Shown: positions 10,600-20,418 of the stretch, piece after piece
Layout of the letters: every line of letters begins with the position of its first letter
Position numbering within the stretch: the stretch's first letter is position 1
From: Mesostigma viride
Lineage: Eukaryota; Streptophyta; Mesostigmatophyceae; Mesostigmatales; Mesostigmataceae
Reading direction: 5' to 3'
Assembly (NCBI GenBank): GCA_009746045.1
Contig: RPFO01000418.1
Span: 886,082 to 950,081 of the forward strand
Length of the DNA: 64,000 nucleotides
The notes under the pieces: model-generated
Seen by the model: only the letters and a program-made list of their open reading frames with translations
What the model was told of the DNA's origin: nothing
The model's database searches: none
Position numbers and translations under genes: made by a program

Positions 10600-11280
10600 G
10601 TCCCAATAAATTCCGCGCACCTGGCGGAATTCCAAGTGGCCCCCGTCAGCCCGGCTGTTATTCCCGGGAAGCGCGCCAGTCCGGCCAAGTTCGAAGTGAG
10701 CTCCCCTCATGTAACTCACAAATATCTGACACTTTTCCACTGACATCTGGCCAAAATCTTTGTGAGTGTCTGCCATATATGATTTGCTACCCGGCCCTAA
10801 ACGCAAAATCTGACGGCGTGCCGTCAGTCGAACGACGAAAGCGGCGGAATAAGGGTGTCGCTTCGGGTAACCGGCGGATGTCAGGAGTGGGGCCCTCGTC
10901 ATTCAGGCTGTTATTCCCTGGAAGCGCGCCAGCCCGGCCAAATTCGAAAGTCCTGAATCTTTTGCTTCCCTGCTGCAACTCTCAAATATCTGGCACTTGT
11001 TTACAAAATCTTCATCAGGATCTGCAAGTTGAGATTTGATCATTTTTTAATCGATTTATTATTTTTCTACCCTGCCTTGAGACCAAATCGGACGGCGTAC
11101 CGTCAGTCGAATGACGACAGCGGCGGAAAAAGAGTGTCGCTTTGGGTACCCGGCAGATGTCAGAATGGTGTCACAAGTGAGGGGTGAGGCGGCCACCCGG
11201 CCGTAACGGCGTAATCGGGCGGGACACCCTCGGTTATGTGGCGCCAGCGGCGGTAAAAGCGCGCCAAAGAAAAGCGGCTG
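10600..11280. repeat. Imperfect direct repeats upstream of two divergent genes
   Basis: Blocks recur at a spacing of about 260-285 bp. GGCTGTTATTCCC with a GAAGCGCGCCAG-type continuation occurs at ~10650 and ~10907. GACGGCGTNCCGTCAGTCGAA followed by AGCGGCGGAA occurs at ~10808 and ~11091. Several units contain short palindromes (GACGGC..GCCGTC). ORFs crossing this stretch look meaningless. The region lies between the broken coiled-coil gene (minus) and the spliced coiled-coil gene (plus). Confidence 0.5.
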
Positions 11281-11415
11281 GAATATGTTAAGTGGCCACC
11301 CAAGACACTTCAGACATTCAAGACACAGCCTCCCCTGGACAGCCAGTCTTCACAGTCTTTACCCAGTCTTCACACTGTCACCACCAACCCAATCCATCTC
11401 TCTGCCTGGACACAG

Positions 11416-13535
11416 ATGTCCATTGTCATGGCTACTACTCTTGGGACTTCATCGGGCAGCGCCGGCAGGAATGCGGTGAGTGCTGCCTTTTTGCTGTCCT
11501 TGCAAAGTTGTTGTGATCCTGCCAATGCAGGCCTCTTTAGTTTTTCTATCCAGGCCAGGAGGGGCACTTTCATTGCAATCATTTTTTGGTTGCTTCACAT
11601 TCCGTTTGCCGCCGCTTATCCGGCATGTGCAAGCATTCAGAAGTTATTTGTACAATGCAGGAGGGTTGGTAGCACTTTCTTGGGCCCTTAAAGCTTTCAT
11701 TACCCTAGATTTTCCTGGCTGCTTCATCCGTTTGCCGCCGCCTGTCCGAAACTGTGCAGGCATTCAAAGGCTTTTTGTACAATGCAGGACTGGTGGATCC
11801 ACTTTCTTGAACCCTTTCAGCACCCCCTATATTTTCCTGGCTGCTTCATCCGTTTGCCGCCGCCTGTCCGAAACTGTGCAGGCATTCACAGGCTTTTTGT
11901 ACAATGCAGGACTGTTGGATCCACTTTCTTGAACCCTTTCAGCACCCCTTATATTTTCCTGGCTGCTTCATCCGTTTGCCGCCGCCTGTCCGAAACTGTG
12001 CAGGCATTCACAGGCTTTTTGTACAATGCAGGACTGCTGGATCCACTGTCTTGGGCCCTTTCGTTTCAGCTCACTTCAATTTTCCCTTTGCTGCTTTACC
12101 TGACTGCGCTTATTATCCTGTGCACATGCAGAACCGGCAGCAGTTAAACATCAACGACCCCAACGCATACATCCCCATGGAAAGGTGGAAGGGGCTCGAC
12201 AAATGCATCCACGCCCTCACGGACTATCCGGGGCATAAGGATGTCCGGGAGGCGCTGGATGCCGCGCTCCAGGAACGCGGTCTGAGAAACCCATCGTGGA
12301 AGGCCGGGCGGGGCGGCCACTCGCTACACCCAATTCTGGCGTACCACGTGTGCCTTAACAACCCCGAGCTGGCGAGTGAGCTCCCCCTGCTAGTCAAGTA
12401 CTTCCACAACAACGGATGGGAGCTTCCCGACCAGGGCCTGCGGGAGCTGGAGCAGGCCAGCCGGGTGAGCCCTCACACCCCAGTGTTCGAGCGCAACGAA
12501 GTCGCGGACCGGCTCAAGGAGGAGCTGAAGGAGAAAGAAAAGGAGCTGAAGGAGCAGCAACTGGACTTCGGGCGCCAGATCGACGTGTACAAGCAGCAGC
12601 AGGCCCAGGACAACGCGAGCATGGTCGCCATAAACCGCGCGCACCTCGAGATGGTGAAGGAGAACCACGAGCTTGTGAGCGAAATCTCCGACCGCGTGGA
12701 GGAGATATCCAAGCTGACGGAGGAGAACGCCGTACTGCGGCTGGAGCTGAAGGAGAGTTGCGATATGGTCGAGCGCCTGCAGCAGGAGCTCCAGGAGGAG
12801 GAGGAGAGGCGCCTCCTGGAGCTGCAGCGGGCGGGAGAGGTCGCCACCAAGGAGCTGCAGAGGTTCCGGGAGCATGCCGAGAGAGAGACCGCCCAGAAGG
12901 TGGCGGACATCGAGAAGGCCCTGAACGACATCACCGAGAGGGAGGTTCAGAAGCACGCCGGGCAGCTGGCCAGCGAGCTGGTCGCCGTCAAGGGGCGGCT
13001 TGACGAGAGCCGCGACGAAATCGCGAGGCTGACGGAGAAGCTGGAGGAGACGGACGCGAAGTTGCGGGACGAGATGCGGGACTCGGCGGTGATGGAGATG
13101 CAGCTGGGGTGGAAGGCGGACGGGTACGACAAACTCAGCCAGGAGAAGGAGATCATCGACAAGGTTTACGAGCGGGTCACCACGGGGGTGCGAACGATCA
13201 AGGCGCTCGGCCTCGGAACCGCCTCCCTGACGCTGACCAAGCAGCTCATGGTCGAGATCGCGACCGAGTTCGCCAGGGTGTCCAGGTGCTGCCCGCACGC
13301 TGTCCGTGGGCTCCCGGGGTACGTGCACGACATGGTGGAGTTCCGGGTGACCCAGATCTTCGCGCGCAAGTGGACCAGGCTGGTGCTGGCGTGCGACCGC
13401 CACCGCTGGTCCCTGGAGATGGCGCGCCTCTACGTGACCGTCACCGAGCCGCTGGGCGGTGGCGCGCGGATCAGCGGGCACCCCACCATCCCCGACGGGG
13501 TGCTGACCCTCGTCGACCTGGCCACCCTCGAGTAG
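11416..13535 (+). CDS. Spliced long coiled-coil protein
   Basis: Exon 1 is 11416-11475 (MSIVMATTLGTSSGSAG, 20 codons) and ends at a consensus donor, GTGAGT. Exon 2 starts at 12132 after ACATGCAG, and the phases match at zero. A start at ATG 12126 without splicing is the alternative. The ~488-residue product has an N-terminal globular region (LNINDPNAYIPMERWKGLD, then HPILAYHVCLNNPELASELPL) of unknown family, then about 230 residues of Glu/Lys/Leu/Gln coiled coil, and a C-terminal helical domain with conserved-looking CCPHAVRGLPGYVHDMVEF. The layout (N-terminal domain plus coiled coil) resembles that of the gene at 20419. The role is unknown. Confidence 0.6.
11587..12060 (+). repeat. 122-bp tandem repeats inside an intron
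   Basis: Copies starting at 11711, 11833 and 11955 are nearly identical and spaced exactly 122 bp. A degenerate copy precedes them at ~11587. Each unit holds TTTGCCGCCGCCTGTCCG and a pyrimidine stretch leading to TACAATGCAG, which looks like a splice acceptor. The array fills most of the 656-bp intron 11476-12131. Confidence 0.75.
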
Positions 13536-13539
13536 ATTT

Positions 13540-13805
13540 GCCCGGATCGGATTTTTGTCTGCAGCGTCGTGTCGGTGTGGTTTTTGATAGGCGGCTCTTT
13601 GGATCGGCGCACTAGGTGCTGGCCGACGCTTTTAAAGGCAACTGGGTTATCTTTTTCTCTTGAGATCTGATGTAGACCATCTATTATTAATTCCCAGTCA
13701 GCAGGCATATTATTGACATCCCAACCATTTTCAATGGCTATTTTTTGCCTTAATTTGTCTAATGTGTACCCAAGTTCATTTTCTATGTCTTGCGCTGTTG
13801 GTATA
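13540..13805 (-). other. AT-rich stretch with an unexplained open frame
   Basis: Between two genes, the minus strand reads about 85 codons without a stop (ending near 13540), including IENELGYTLDKLRQKIA and WELIIDGLHQISREK. These look protein-like but are far more AT-rich than their surroundings. No ATG or splice site clearly ties it to the SNase gene that stops at 13807. It could be a captured gene fragment or an exon of an unseen gene. Confidence 0.25.
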
Positions 13806-13806
13806 G

Positions 13807-14343
13807 CTAGAGGGCCTTGCAGTGTCCCTCGGCTCGCATGACCTCGTTGATGCACAGGTTGGTGTCCTTGTCCACCAACCAGCCCAGCACGCGACCGAAC
13901 GCGTCGTTGGAGTGACAGCGCAGCTCCAGGATCTTCGTGTTTTTGTCCACTCTCTCCTGTATGTCCGCCTGGCTCATCCCCTCGTCGTGGTCGTCCCACG
14001 AGACGTTGGTGGTCAGCTGGAGCAGTCTCTTTCTGGCCAGTCTCGCGCGTTGTATAATAGCGTCCCTCTGCGGGACGTAGCGGAACGGCTTCAGCTCTTC
14101 CGTGTCGATACCCAGCAGCCGGACGGTCACCTTCATAGGCTGGCGTGTCCAGGGGTTCAGCGTGATTATTTTAACCGTGTCCCCGTCGCACACCTGGCAC
14201 ACCTTGCACTCTTTGAACACCAGCCCGTAAAAGGAGAAGGGCTTCACCTCGCTGTTCGTCAACGTAGCCAGGTCGGGCGCGGTCTCGCGGTCCCGCGGCA
14301 TCAGTCCGGAGCTAACGGTCTTCAGCAATCGCGCGAACGACAT
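13807..14343 (-). CDS. Staphylococcal nuclease-like (SNase) protein
   Basis: A 178-codon intact frame from ATG 14343. VCDGDTVKIITL, then VTVRLLGIDTEELKP, then a helical insert, then NDAFGRVLGWLV with NLCINEVMRAEGHC match the order of SNase (thermonuclease) motifs. The Asp of DGDT and the Arg and Asp of RLLGIDT sit where the calcium-binding and catalytic residues normally do. SNases cleave DNA or RNA, and homologues occur in several giant viruses. Two more minus-strand genes lie directly upstream, so the three may be expressed together. Confidence 0.75.
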   Translation of the reverse strand: MSFARLLKTVSSGLMPRDRETAPDLATLTNSEVKPFSFYGLVFKECKVCQVCDGDTVKIITLNPWTRQPMKVTVRLLGIDTEELKPFRYVPQRDAIIQRARLARKRLLQLTTNVSWDDHDEGMSQADIQERVDKNTKILELRCHSNDAFGRVLGWLVDKDTNLCINEVMRAEGHCKAL

Positions 14344-14388
14344 CGTGTTATACTAAGCAAGCGAGATAATTGATTGGATGATACTAGA

Positions 14389-15072
14389 CTAGACGGGGCA
14401 CCGGTTGGCCTCCATCAGGCGCGCGTACAGCCTCATGGTGTCCTCGAACCGCTTGGCGTTGTTGCAGCCGTGACAGAGCAGGCGCGTGTTGCCGCAGTAC
14501 GCGCGGTCCAGCGGGTCGGCCTTGTCCAGGGACAGCTCGTCCTCCTTGGGCCCGAACCCCATGGCGAAGGGCGTGCCGCACACCGCGCACTCCGGCGAGG
14601 CCACGAACCAGGCGTAGATCTGGGCAACCTCGTGAGAGTCGAAGCAGGGCCGCACGCCGTCCCGCTTCATGCGGGCGTTCGCGGACACGGCGCGGGACTT
14701 CACGTACTCCCACATGCGGCTGTTCACCCCGCGCGGCTTGGGGATGCGCACCGGTGCGCTCCCCTTCCCGACCCTCGGCCTGTCCGAGGGCGCGCGCGCC
14801 GCCCACAGACCGCACAGCTCGGCTCGCTCGCGAGTGCGGGACAGCAGGTCGCGAGCACCGTCCAGCGGGGTCACCGCGCACGAGGGGCACGACCACACGC
14901 CCGGGGTGCTGAACACGGCGCGGGACGCGGTCACCGCCTGACCGCAGCGGTGGCAGGCGCCCGTCCACCGCTCCTTGGCGACGGATGGGGGGACAGGGGG
15001 GTAGCGCTTGACCCCCGCCAGACCGGCCACGTATCTCATGTGCACGTTGTACTGCCGCACGCGGGCCTCCAT
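14389..15072 (-). CDS. HNH-type endonuclease with N-terminal zinc ribbon
   Basis: 227 codons from ATG 15072. The N-terminal part carries CHRCGQ and, 25 residues on, CPSC, a probable zinc ribbon. The C-terminal part has SPECAVCGTPF, then LSLDKADPLDRAYCGNTRLLCHGCNNAK. This is the Cys-x2-Cys, Asp/Asn and Cys-x2-Cys-Asn arrangement of HNH nucleases of the endonuclease VII kind. It would cleave double-stranded DNA, for instance in homing, recombination or packaging. The frame is intact. It is co-oriented with the SNase, with a 45-bp gap. Confidence 0.65.
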   Translation of the reverse strand: MEARVRQYNVHMRYVAGLAGVKRYPPVPPSVAKERWTGACHRCGQAVTASRAVFSTPGVWSCPSCAVTPLDGARDLLSRTRERAELCGLWAARAPSDRPRVGKGSAPVRIPKPRGVNSRMWEYVKSRAVSANARMKRDGVRPCFDSHEVAQIYAWFVASPECAVCGTPFAMGFGPKEDELSLDKADPLDRAYCGNTRLLCHGCNNAKRFEDTMRLYARLMEANRCPV

Positions 15073-15120
15073 GCGATATGACTCTCGGTGAGATAACTAA
15101 TCATGCACGGTGGATGAGGT

Positions 15121-15647
15121 CTACCTGGGGGCGGGGAATCCTTCGCGGAGGAGCAACCGCTTGTGCTTATCGTTGTATTTCTTCCTGATCTCGAAATCGT
15201 TGTGCAAGAACCACGACTCGATCTGGTGCTCCAAGTCCGGCCGCTGTTGTAGCAGTCGGTCTCTGTTCGCCTCGTTCCGTCGTATTTCTTCGTCCGCCCT
15301 TTCTTCGTCGGCGGTGATGAGACGTTTCAGCTCTGGCGCTTGACGGGCAAGCTCACGAGCGTCGTTGTCGTTCCATGCAGAGGTATCGGATCCGCTGTTG
15401 ATCTGTTCCGTGACGCGTTCGGCCGCCATCATCTCTTCGTACCTGTCATCATCGTGCCATCGGGGGGGAAATGGATGGGAGGATCTTCTTCTCGGATCGC
15501 GCGCATGGGGTGCCTCTTCGCGTTTACCGCGCGGGCATGCACGCCACACAGAGAGCCGAACAAGGGCTTAAATCGGCACCGAGGGCCGCGTGTCGTCCTG
15601 GCCGTGCACCTGCCTGATTGTTTCTTCATAACGGGCACATATACCAT
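15121..15647 (-). CDS. Small Cys/His (DUF5763-like) protein, frameshifted in a G run
   Basis: The start ATG at 15647 opens KKQSGRCTARTTRGPRCRF followed by CGVHAR, a compact Cys-x7-Cys-x9-Cys-x2-His motif like the small viral DUF5763 zinc motif. About 60 codons on, the frame changes within the run of G near 15462-15468. It then continues as a charged helical protein (EEMMAAERVTEQINSG, later LLLREGFPAPR) to the stop at 15121. As a unit it would be about 175 residues. Function is unknown. The break is at a homopolymer, so error and mutation cannot be told apart. Confidence 0.45.
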
Positions 15648-15911
15648 TTTGCACGCATTTTTATTGTAAGTGTGCTCCCTTTTGCTTTTTATTTGTAAGT
15701 GTTGGTAACTACCCTATTCGTAACTCTCTTACTCGCGACTATCTTTGGCCGTGCTGTCTTCTTCGCGCGCTTTGTGTGTTTTTCCATGATGTGCGAGGTA
15801 ATAATGCGTTCTATAATAAAACACACATTTGACACGGAACAAAATACAAGCACTATCCCGTACAATAAATGAAAGTCTGGCGTGACAGTGGTCACGGTCC
15901 GCTGAGAGCAT

Positions 15912-17206
15912 TTAATCGCTCTCTGACACCACCTCCCAACGGAGGACCGGGTTGTTCTTGTAGGGCTCGACCGGGTGCCCAGGGCCATAGGTGGCCACGA
16001 GCAGCTCCTCGCCCGCCGCGACCTGTCGAGTGGTGACGAGGCGCACTTCGCCCGCCCCCATCCAGGGCTCGCGGGTGAACTCGCAGTTCGCCGTCTGCTT
16101 GGTGTTACCCTCGGCGGTGTTGACGTAGTACGTCCAGTTGCGCACGACGGACGCGTCGATGTACACCGCGTACGAAGGAGTCTCGTGAGAGAAGAAAAGG
16201 AAATCGCTGTCCTCGGGGAAGCCCACCAGCCGACCTTTGCCGTTCTTGGGGTAAAACGTGATGACGCCAGCGAAGTACCCCAGCGTGACCCTGCACGCGA
16301 GGACGCGCGGTACGGACGGGATGGATCATCAGCCCCGAGTCGCGTGCGGACACTATAATGACAGGCGAATGACAGAGGACAGCACCTTGCAAAGGACAAA
16401 GACATCGACCTACCCCTCCCCCTTGATGTCCTGCACAGTCCGCACCCCGAGTCCCGGACCCTTCTCGCCCACCACGAACGCGGGGTGGTCTTCTGGCAAA
16501 TCGAACACTTCAAAATCCAGGAAAAGGTCGGGGTGGCGGGTCCAGATGAAGTCCAGGCCGAGGGGGGTGGTGAGGTCTGCCACCGCCTTGGTGGAGTAGA
16601 AAAACTGCTCCATGGGCGTCCTGAGTCGCCCCTCCACCTTCACGATTCTTTGAAACCACTCGTCTCGGGCCGCGTAGTGCGCGTAGGGCACTGCGGGTGA
16701 CAGGATGGAACGCCCAACAAGGGGTGAAGAAAGCAGAAATCTCGTAAAAATTCCACACTGTGTGACCGAACACCCGTGGCATGCAGCACACCAGGACACT
16801 GGGGGGCTGCCCCTTCAGCAAGCAATGAGAAGCCGCAAGCGCGGCAGACGACGCGATTATTCACACCAGCACACAGGGGGGGTGTCAATTTGTGAGCAAG
16901 CTTCTGAGGCAGGGCAAACATGGGGGGCACTACTCTCTTCAGCAAGCAATGAAAAGCCGCAAGCGCGGCAGACGACGCGATTATTCACACCAGCACACAG
17001 GGGTGGTGTCAAATTGTGAGCAAGCTTTTGAGGGAGGGCAAACATGGGGGTCACTGGACTGCTCACAGGCAGCTTTTGCATGCAGGGTGGGCCGCGAGCG
17101 CGGCAAAGAACGGATCATGCAAAACTCACCCATCTTAGCAGCCAGGGCACTTGGCACAGGTGCCTGTGCATTCTTGGGTGCCTGGTGAACTTTCCTCTTC
17201 TTTCCA
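15912..17206 (-). CDS. Spliced SET-domain protein (lysine methyltransferase-like)
   Basis: Three minus-strand exons fit: 17206-17130, 16690-16414 and 16290-15912. The donors are GTGAGT (17129) and GTAGGT (16413), both acceptors end in CAG, and both junction phases match. Exon A encodes a KKRKV nuclear-localisation-like motif. Exons B and C together give KGPGLGVRTVQDI, then WTYYVNTAEGNTKQTANCEF, then GEVRLVTTRQVAAGEELLVATYG. These are the SET-domain entry, the Asn-Cys motif (NH in classical SETs) and the GEEL..YG ending. The likely reaction is transfer of methyl from S-adenosylmethionine to a protein lysine. Further 5' exons are probable, as no initiator Met is in hand. It may be a host gene or a virally acquired one. 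Confidence 0.65.
16813..17060. repeat. 124-bp tandem repeat inside the SET gene intron
   Basis: CTTCAGCAAGCAATG begins at 16813 and again at 16937, and the following ~110 bp are nearly identical. Each unit holds AGCCGCAAGCGCGGCAGACG and TCACACCAGCACACAGG. The two units lie in the inferred 439-bp intron 16691-17129. Confidence 0.7.
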
Positions 17207-18115
17207 CTGCACACATGGCAAAAAGAGTGACAGGAGAGGTGCATGGATGTCTTTCATCAGCAGTCGCGGCGGAATGCCATCCATGCAGCTCTGGGCAAAC
17301 ACCTGGCCATCCATGCAAAAGAAACCCCATTCATTAAGCGATCCGGGAAGAAACGCGATTCGTGCCGCGTAATTCGACGCATTTGCACTCACCCGGCTGC
17401 AACGTAAGCCGACATCGTAAAGCCGGCAGGAATCACTCAAAGCAATTAACAATTTTCAGAGTGGCCCTGCCTATCAGCCCTGGGCACTCTCAATGCTGCA
17501 GTTCTTGGCCGCTTGCACCTCCTTCTGGCCCTCTTGGCATTATTATGAAGTGTCTTGTTGGGTTGTCATGCAAGCAAAAAACCTCCTGCTAATTTGGGAC
17601 TCACGCGCCAGACGCGGGAAAAATCTGGTTGGACCGGCGGAGGTCAGAATCAGCCACACTTTGGGTACTGGGGCAGTACCACATATACTGCACTGGATTC
17701 GTACTAGCAGCCAATGTCGCGTTTCCAGCCGTACACGCGCCCGGTCGACGGTGGACGCGGCAGACGCGCGCCAACCATGGGCATGCATGCATGCTGCAGT
17801 TACCAGATTGCCGCCGGGTCTACCGGGAGGGGGGAAAAGGACAAAGCACAACAAATACCCTTGTGGAGTGGTGGGTGCCTCTTGAGACTGTGTGTGTGTG
17901 TGTTCAGGCTTTTAATGACTATTTGTGACAGGATTTTCGCCGGTTGTGTTATCTCACTTGTTTATTGCAATCTTGAATTACCAGGAATTGCGCGGAACAG
18001 CGGCAACAAATTAGCGAGTGCAGCGGAATTCGTCTTTCTTTGCCGGATTTGCCGCAACGACGCCGCGAACGCGGCAGGGAAATATCGAAACCGTTAGAAG
18101 CCCGGCGGACGATAA
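17207..18115. other. No confident gene; possible unseen exons
   Basis: No long credible frame on either strand. GCCGC/GCGGC palindromic words like those in the nearby introns recur (for example near 17376 and 18045). A (TG)n tract lies at ~17889-17902. Upstream exons of the SET gene (minus) and of the spliced gene at 18116 (plus) could lie here, but I cannot define them. Confidence 0.3.
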
Positions 18116-19323
18116 ATGGGTAGGATGGGTAAATATGACCCTCTAAAGATCTTCCAGGCCAAGAAGAGGGGGGCCTGGGCCAGGGTCATGGTACAGACCT
18201 TCATGGACCTGGCCATCAGCAATGTCTGGAATTTTTCCAGCTCCTCATGGAACCAGCTCACACTGGGGGAGCTCCTGGTGGCCTTCAAGGCCTGCAGGTA
18301 ATTTTAAAACCTCACACTGTCGTTTTACGCCGGTCGTCGCCGAATCATGGTCTGTGTCCTCCATTATATTGGTGGTGATGGGGTCTTGATTGAATTTGTT
18401 GATTAATTGCATTGAAAATTCACACGCGTGTTCTCTGCTCCGTTCACACCCCTGCACGGTCGCGATGCAGTCTGTGGGATCCCCACAACTATCCGGCGTG
18501 CTGTATGCCGGACCCGGATATCAAGAACAGGGAGGGCACCCCCGAGTGGGATGCGTTCGGGGACACCCGATACGGGGTCATCCGCAAGTCACTCCACAAG
18601 GTCTACAAGTGTCTGGAGGTCGTCCTGCAGAAGACGTCCGATGACAGGGAGGAGGCGGAGAAGGTGCAGAGGATCACCGCGCTGGTCATCGAGATGCGCA
18701 GGATCACCGCCTACTACTGGGCGGCGTGCTACCCCTGGGCCGATTTGGACACCGGCCACACCGACTACTACCGCCAGATGAGGATGAACCTCGGGGTCGG
18801 CTCCGTCCAGCGGCACGGCAATCTCATACCCGAGCATTACACGCTGGTGTGCTGGTACTCGATGCCGACCGTCGCGGTATGGGACAAGGCCCGGAAGGCG
18901 TATTGGGACAAGGAGGAGGAGAAGAAGGTCGCTCCCACCGGTTGGGGGGAGCCCTTGTGGGTCCAGCTGAGGGACTCGGGCAAGTGGACCGCGCCGCCGA
19001 TCACCGCGGCCACTGTCTCGTGTGACCCCCTCTGGTGGTCGTGTGACCCCCACTGGGGCGCGTCGGACGCTCAGACGCCGGCGCCCAGGAAGAGAGCCAG
19101 GAGGGTGGCCAGGAGGGTCTCCCCCCCTGGCGTCCGTGAGGGACAAGTGTTTATCTCGCAGCCGATCGTAAACGTTTATTGTTTGTCATTAAAGTGTGGC
19201 TGCATGCTTGGTGATGCATGCTTGGTAAAGTTATTGACTAAATATTTCCCGTGTTTTCATGATGAGCAGTCACATCATGGGGGTGAGCCCATCGCCATAT
19301 CTCCGGCAGCCGCGACCCCTTGA
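18116..19323 (+). CDS. Spliced gene of unknown function
   Basis: Exon 1 runs from ATG 18116 to 18297 (KIFQAKKRGAWARVMVQTF, then LTLGELLVAFKAC) and ends at donor GTAATT. The acceptor GCGATGCAG ends at 18470, and splicing restores frame across a Ser codon. Exon 2 carries PDPDIKNREGTPEWDAFGD, a helical middle (VQRITALVIEMRRITAYYWAACYPWADLDTG in part) and a basic tail (RKRARRVARRVSPP). I recognise no domain. The frame stays open to 19323, but the tail after ~19135 looks non-coding and overlaps the convergent zinc gene. The true stop may be earlier or after another intron. ATTAAA lies near 19188. Confidence 0.5.
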
Positions 19324-19567
19324 GGTTGCAGAGTATGAGCAGGGCGTCCAGACTCATGCGCTCGTACCAGCACCCGCATGCATCCATAGCCTCCTCTCCG
19401 CATTCTCGGCACGCGATGTGCGGCGGGAACACCTGGAGCCCCTCTTGGTACAAGTAATGCACGTACAAGTGCACGAGCTCGCCGTCGCAGGAGTTCCACG
19501 CCTCCTCGAGATCCACTGAGCCGCCGCACCGGTAGCACGTTAGCACCTGGTCCAGACCGACAGACAT
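19238..19567 (-). CDS. Small four-cysteine zinc-binding protein
   Basis: 109 codons from ATG 19567. CYRCGG near the N terminus and CRECGEEAMDACGC about 40 residues on give two CxxC pairs, the usual zinc-ribbon or RING-like ligand arrangement. Trp/Leu-rich helices (ALLILCNLKGSRLPEIWRW) follow. It is convergent with the spliced gene. Function is unknown. It could be a small transcription- or ubiquitin-related viral protein. Confidence 0.45.
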   Translation of the reverse strand: MSVGLDQVLTCYRCGGSVDLEEAWNSCDGELVHLYVHYLYQEGLQVFPPHIACRECGEEAMDACGCWYERMSLDALLILCNLKGSRLPEIWRWAHPHDVTAHHENTGNI

Positions 19568-19639
19568 GCCGCGATGTCAATGTAGGCGGACATAAAGCCG
19601 GGAGCGGAACGAACGCGGTCCACCCGCCCCCCTTCCCGG

Positions 19640-20180
19640 TGCCGGTCACCCCGCGAGAAACCCGACCCGCGCGTCATCGCCGGACCGAACTGCGTCCACC
19701 GTCGCACGACCAAACGACCCTCTCGCGGCCCCGCGGAATAAAAGACCCTCCCAGACGGGGTTCTCGACAGTCGAAGTGGACGCAGTTCGATGGACCCAGT
19801 TCTTTTTTTCTTTTTTTTTTTCAAGAGCATAAAAGTTATGGGGAATGAAAAGCCATCCCTTCCGTCACCCCGTGATGATGACCCCATGATCATCACCCCA
19901 TGATGCATACACCCACCCGTATACCCCTTTCAAAAAAACCCTCCCCTCCAAAAAAAAATTTCAACTGCGTCCATCGAACTGCGTCCACCGTCACCCCCCT
20001 CCCGGCCCTCCCGCCCGACGAGTTAAACCATCACCCCCTCGCGGCCCTTTCCCACCCCCCACGGTGGACGGACTTCGGGACCGAGTTCCAACCGTCGACC
20101 CCCCTCCCGGCCCCGCCGCGCCCCCTCCCTCGCGCACCCGCGCCCGCGGTGGACCCAGTTCGCCCGAGCCGGTCCACCGC
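19640..20180. repeat. Cluster of inverted AACTGCGTCCACCG-type motifs
   Basis: The word GAACTGCGTCCACCG and variants occur in both orientations: ~19688 forward, ~19775-19800 reverse twice (GGACGCAGTTC, GGACCCAGTTC), ~19967-19992 forward twice, and ~20151 reverse. They flank T-rich and C-rich tracts and short ATCATGGGGT palindromes at ~19876-19902. No coding frame is credible here. Candidate roles are a replication origin, a promoter array or the end of a mobile or viral unit. Confidence 0.4.
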
Positions 20181-20418
20181 CACCCGGCCCGCTCGCCTAT
20201 CGAGCGCGGTAAATTATCTCCGCCCACCCTGGCGACCGCGCCGGACCGCGAGCCGCGAGCACCGACGGCGGTGCAGAGTGTGCATTCGGGGGATGCGAGA
20301 ATTAGTTGGGCATAAATGCCCACTTAGTCGAGGCCTGATACGCGATTGTCGGACTGCCACTTAAGAGCCGGTCACAACACCCGGACAGGTAGTGGCTGAT
20401 TACACAAAATGTGTAATT

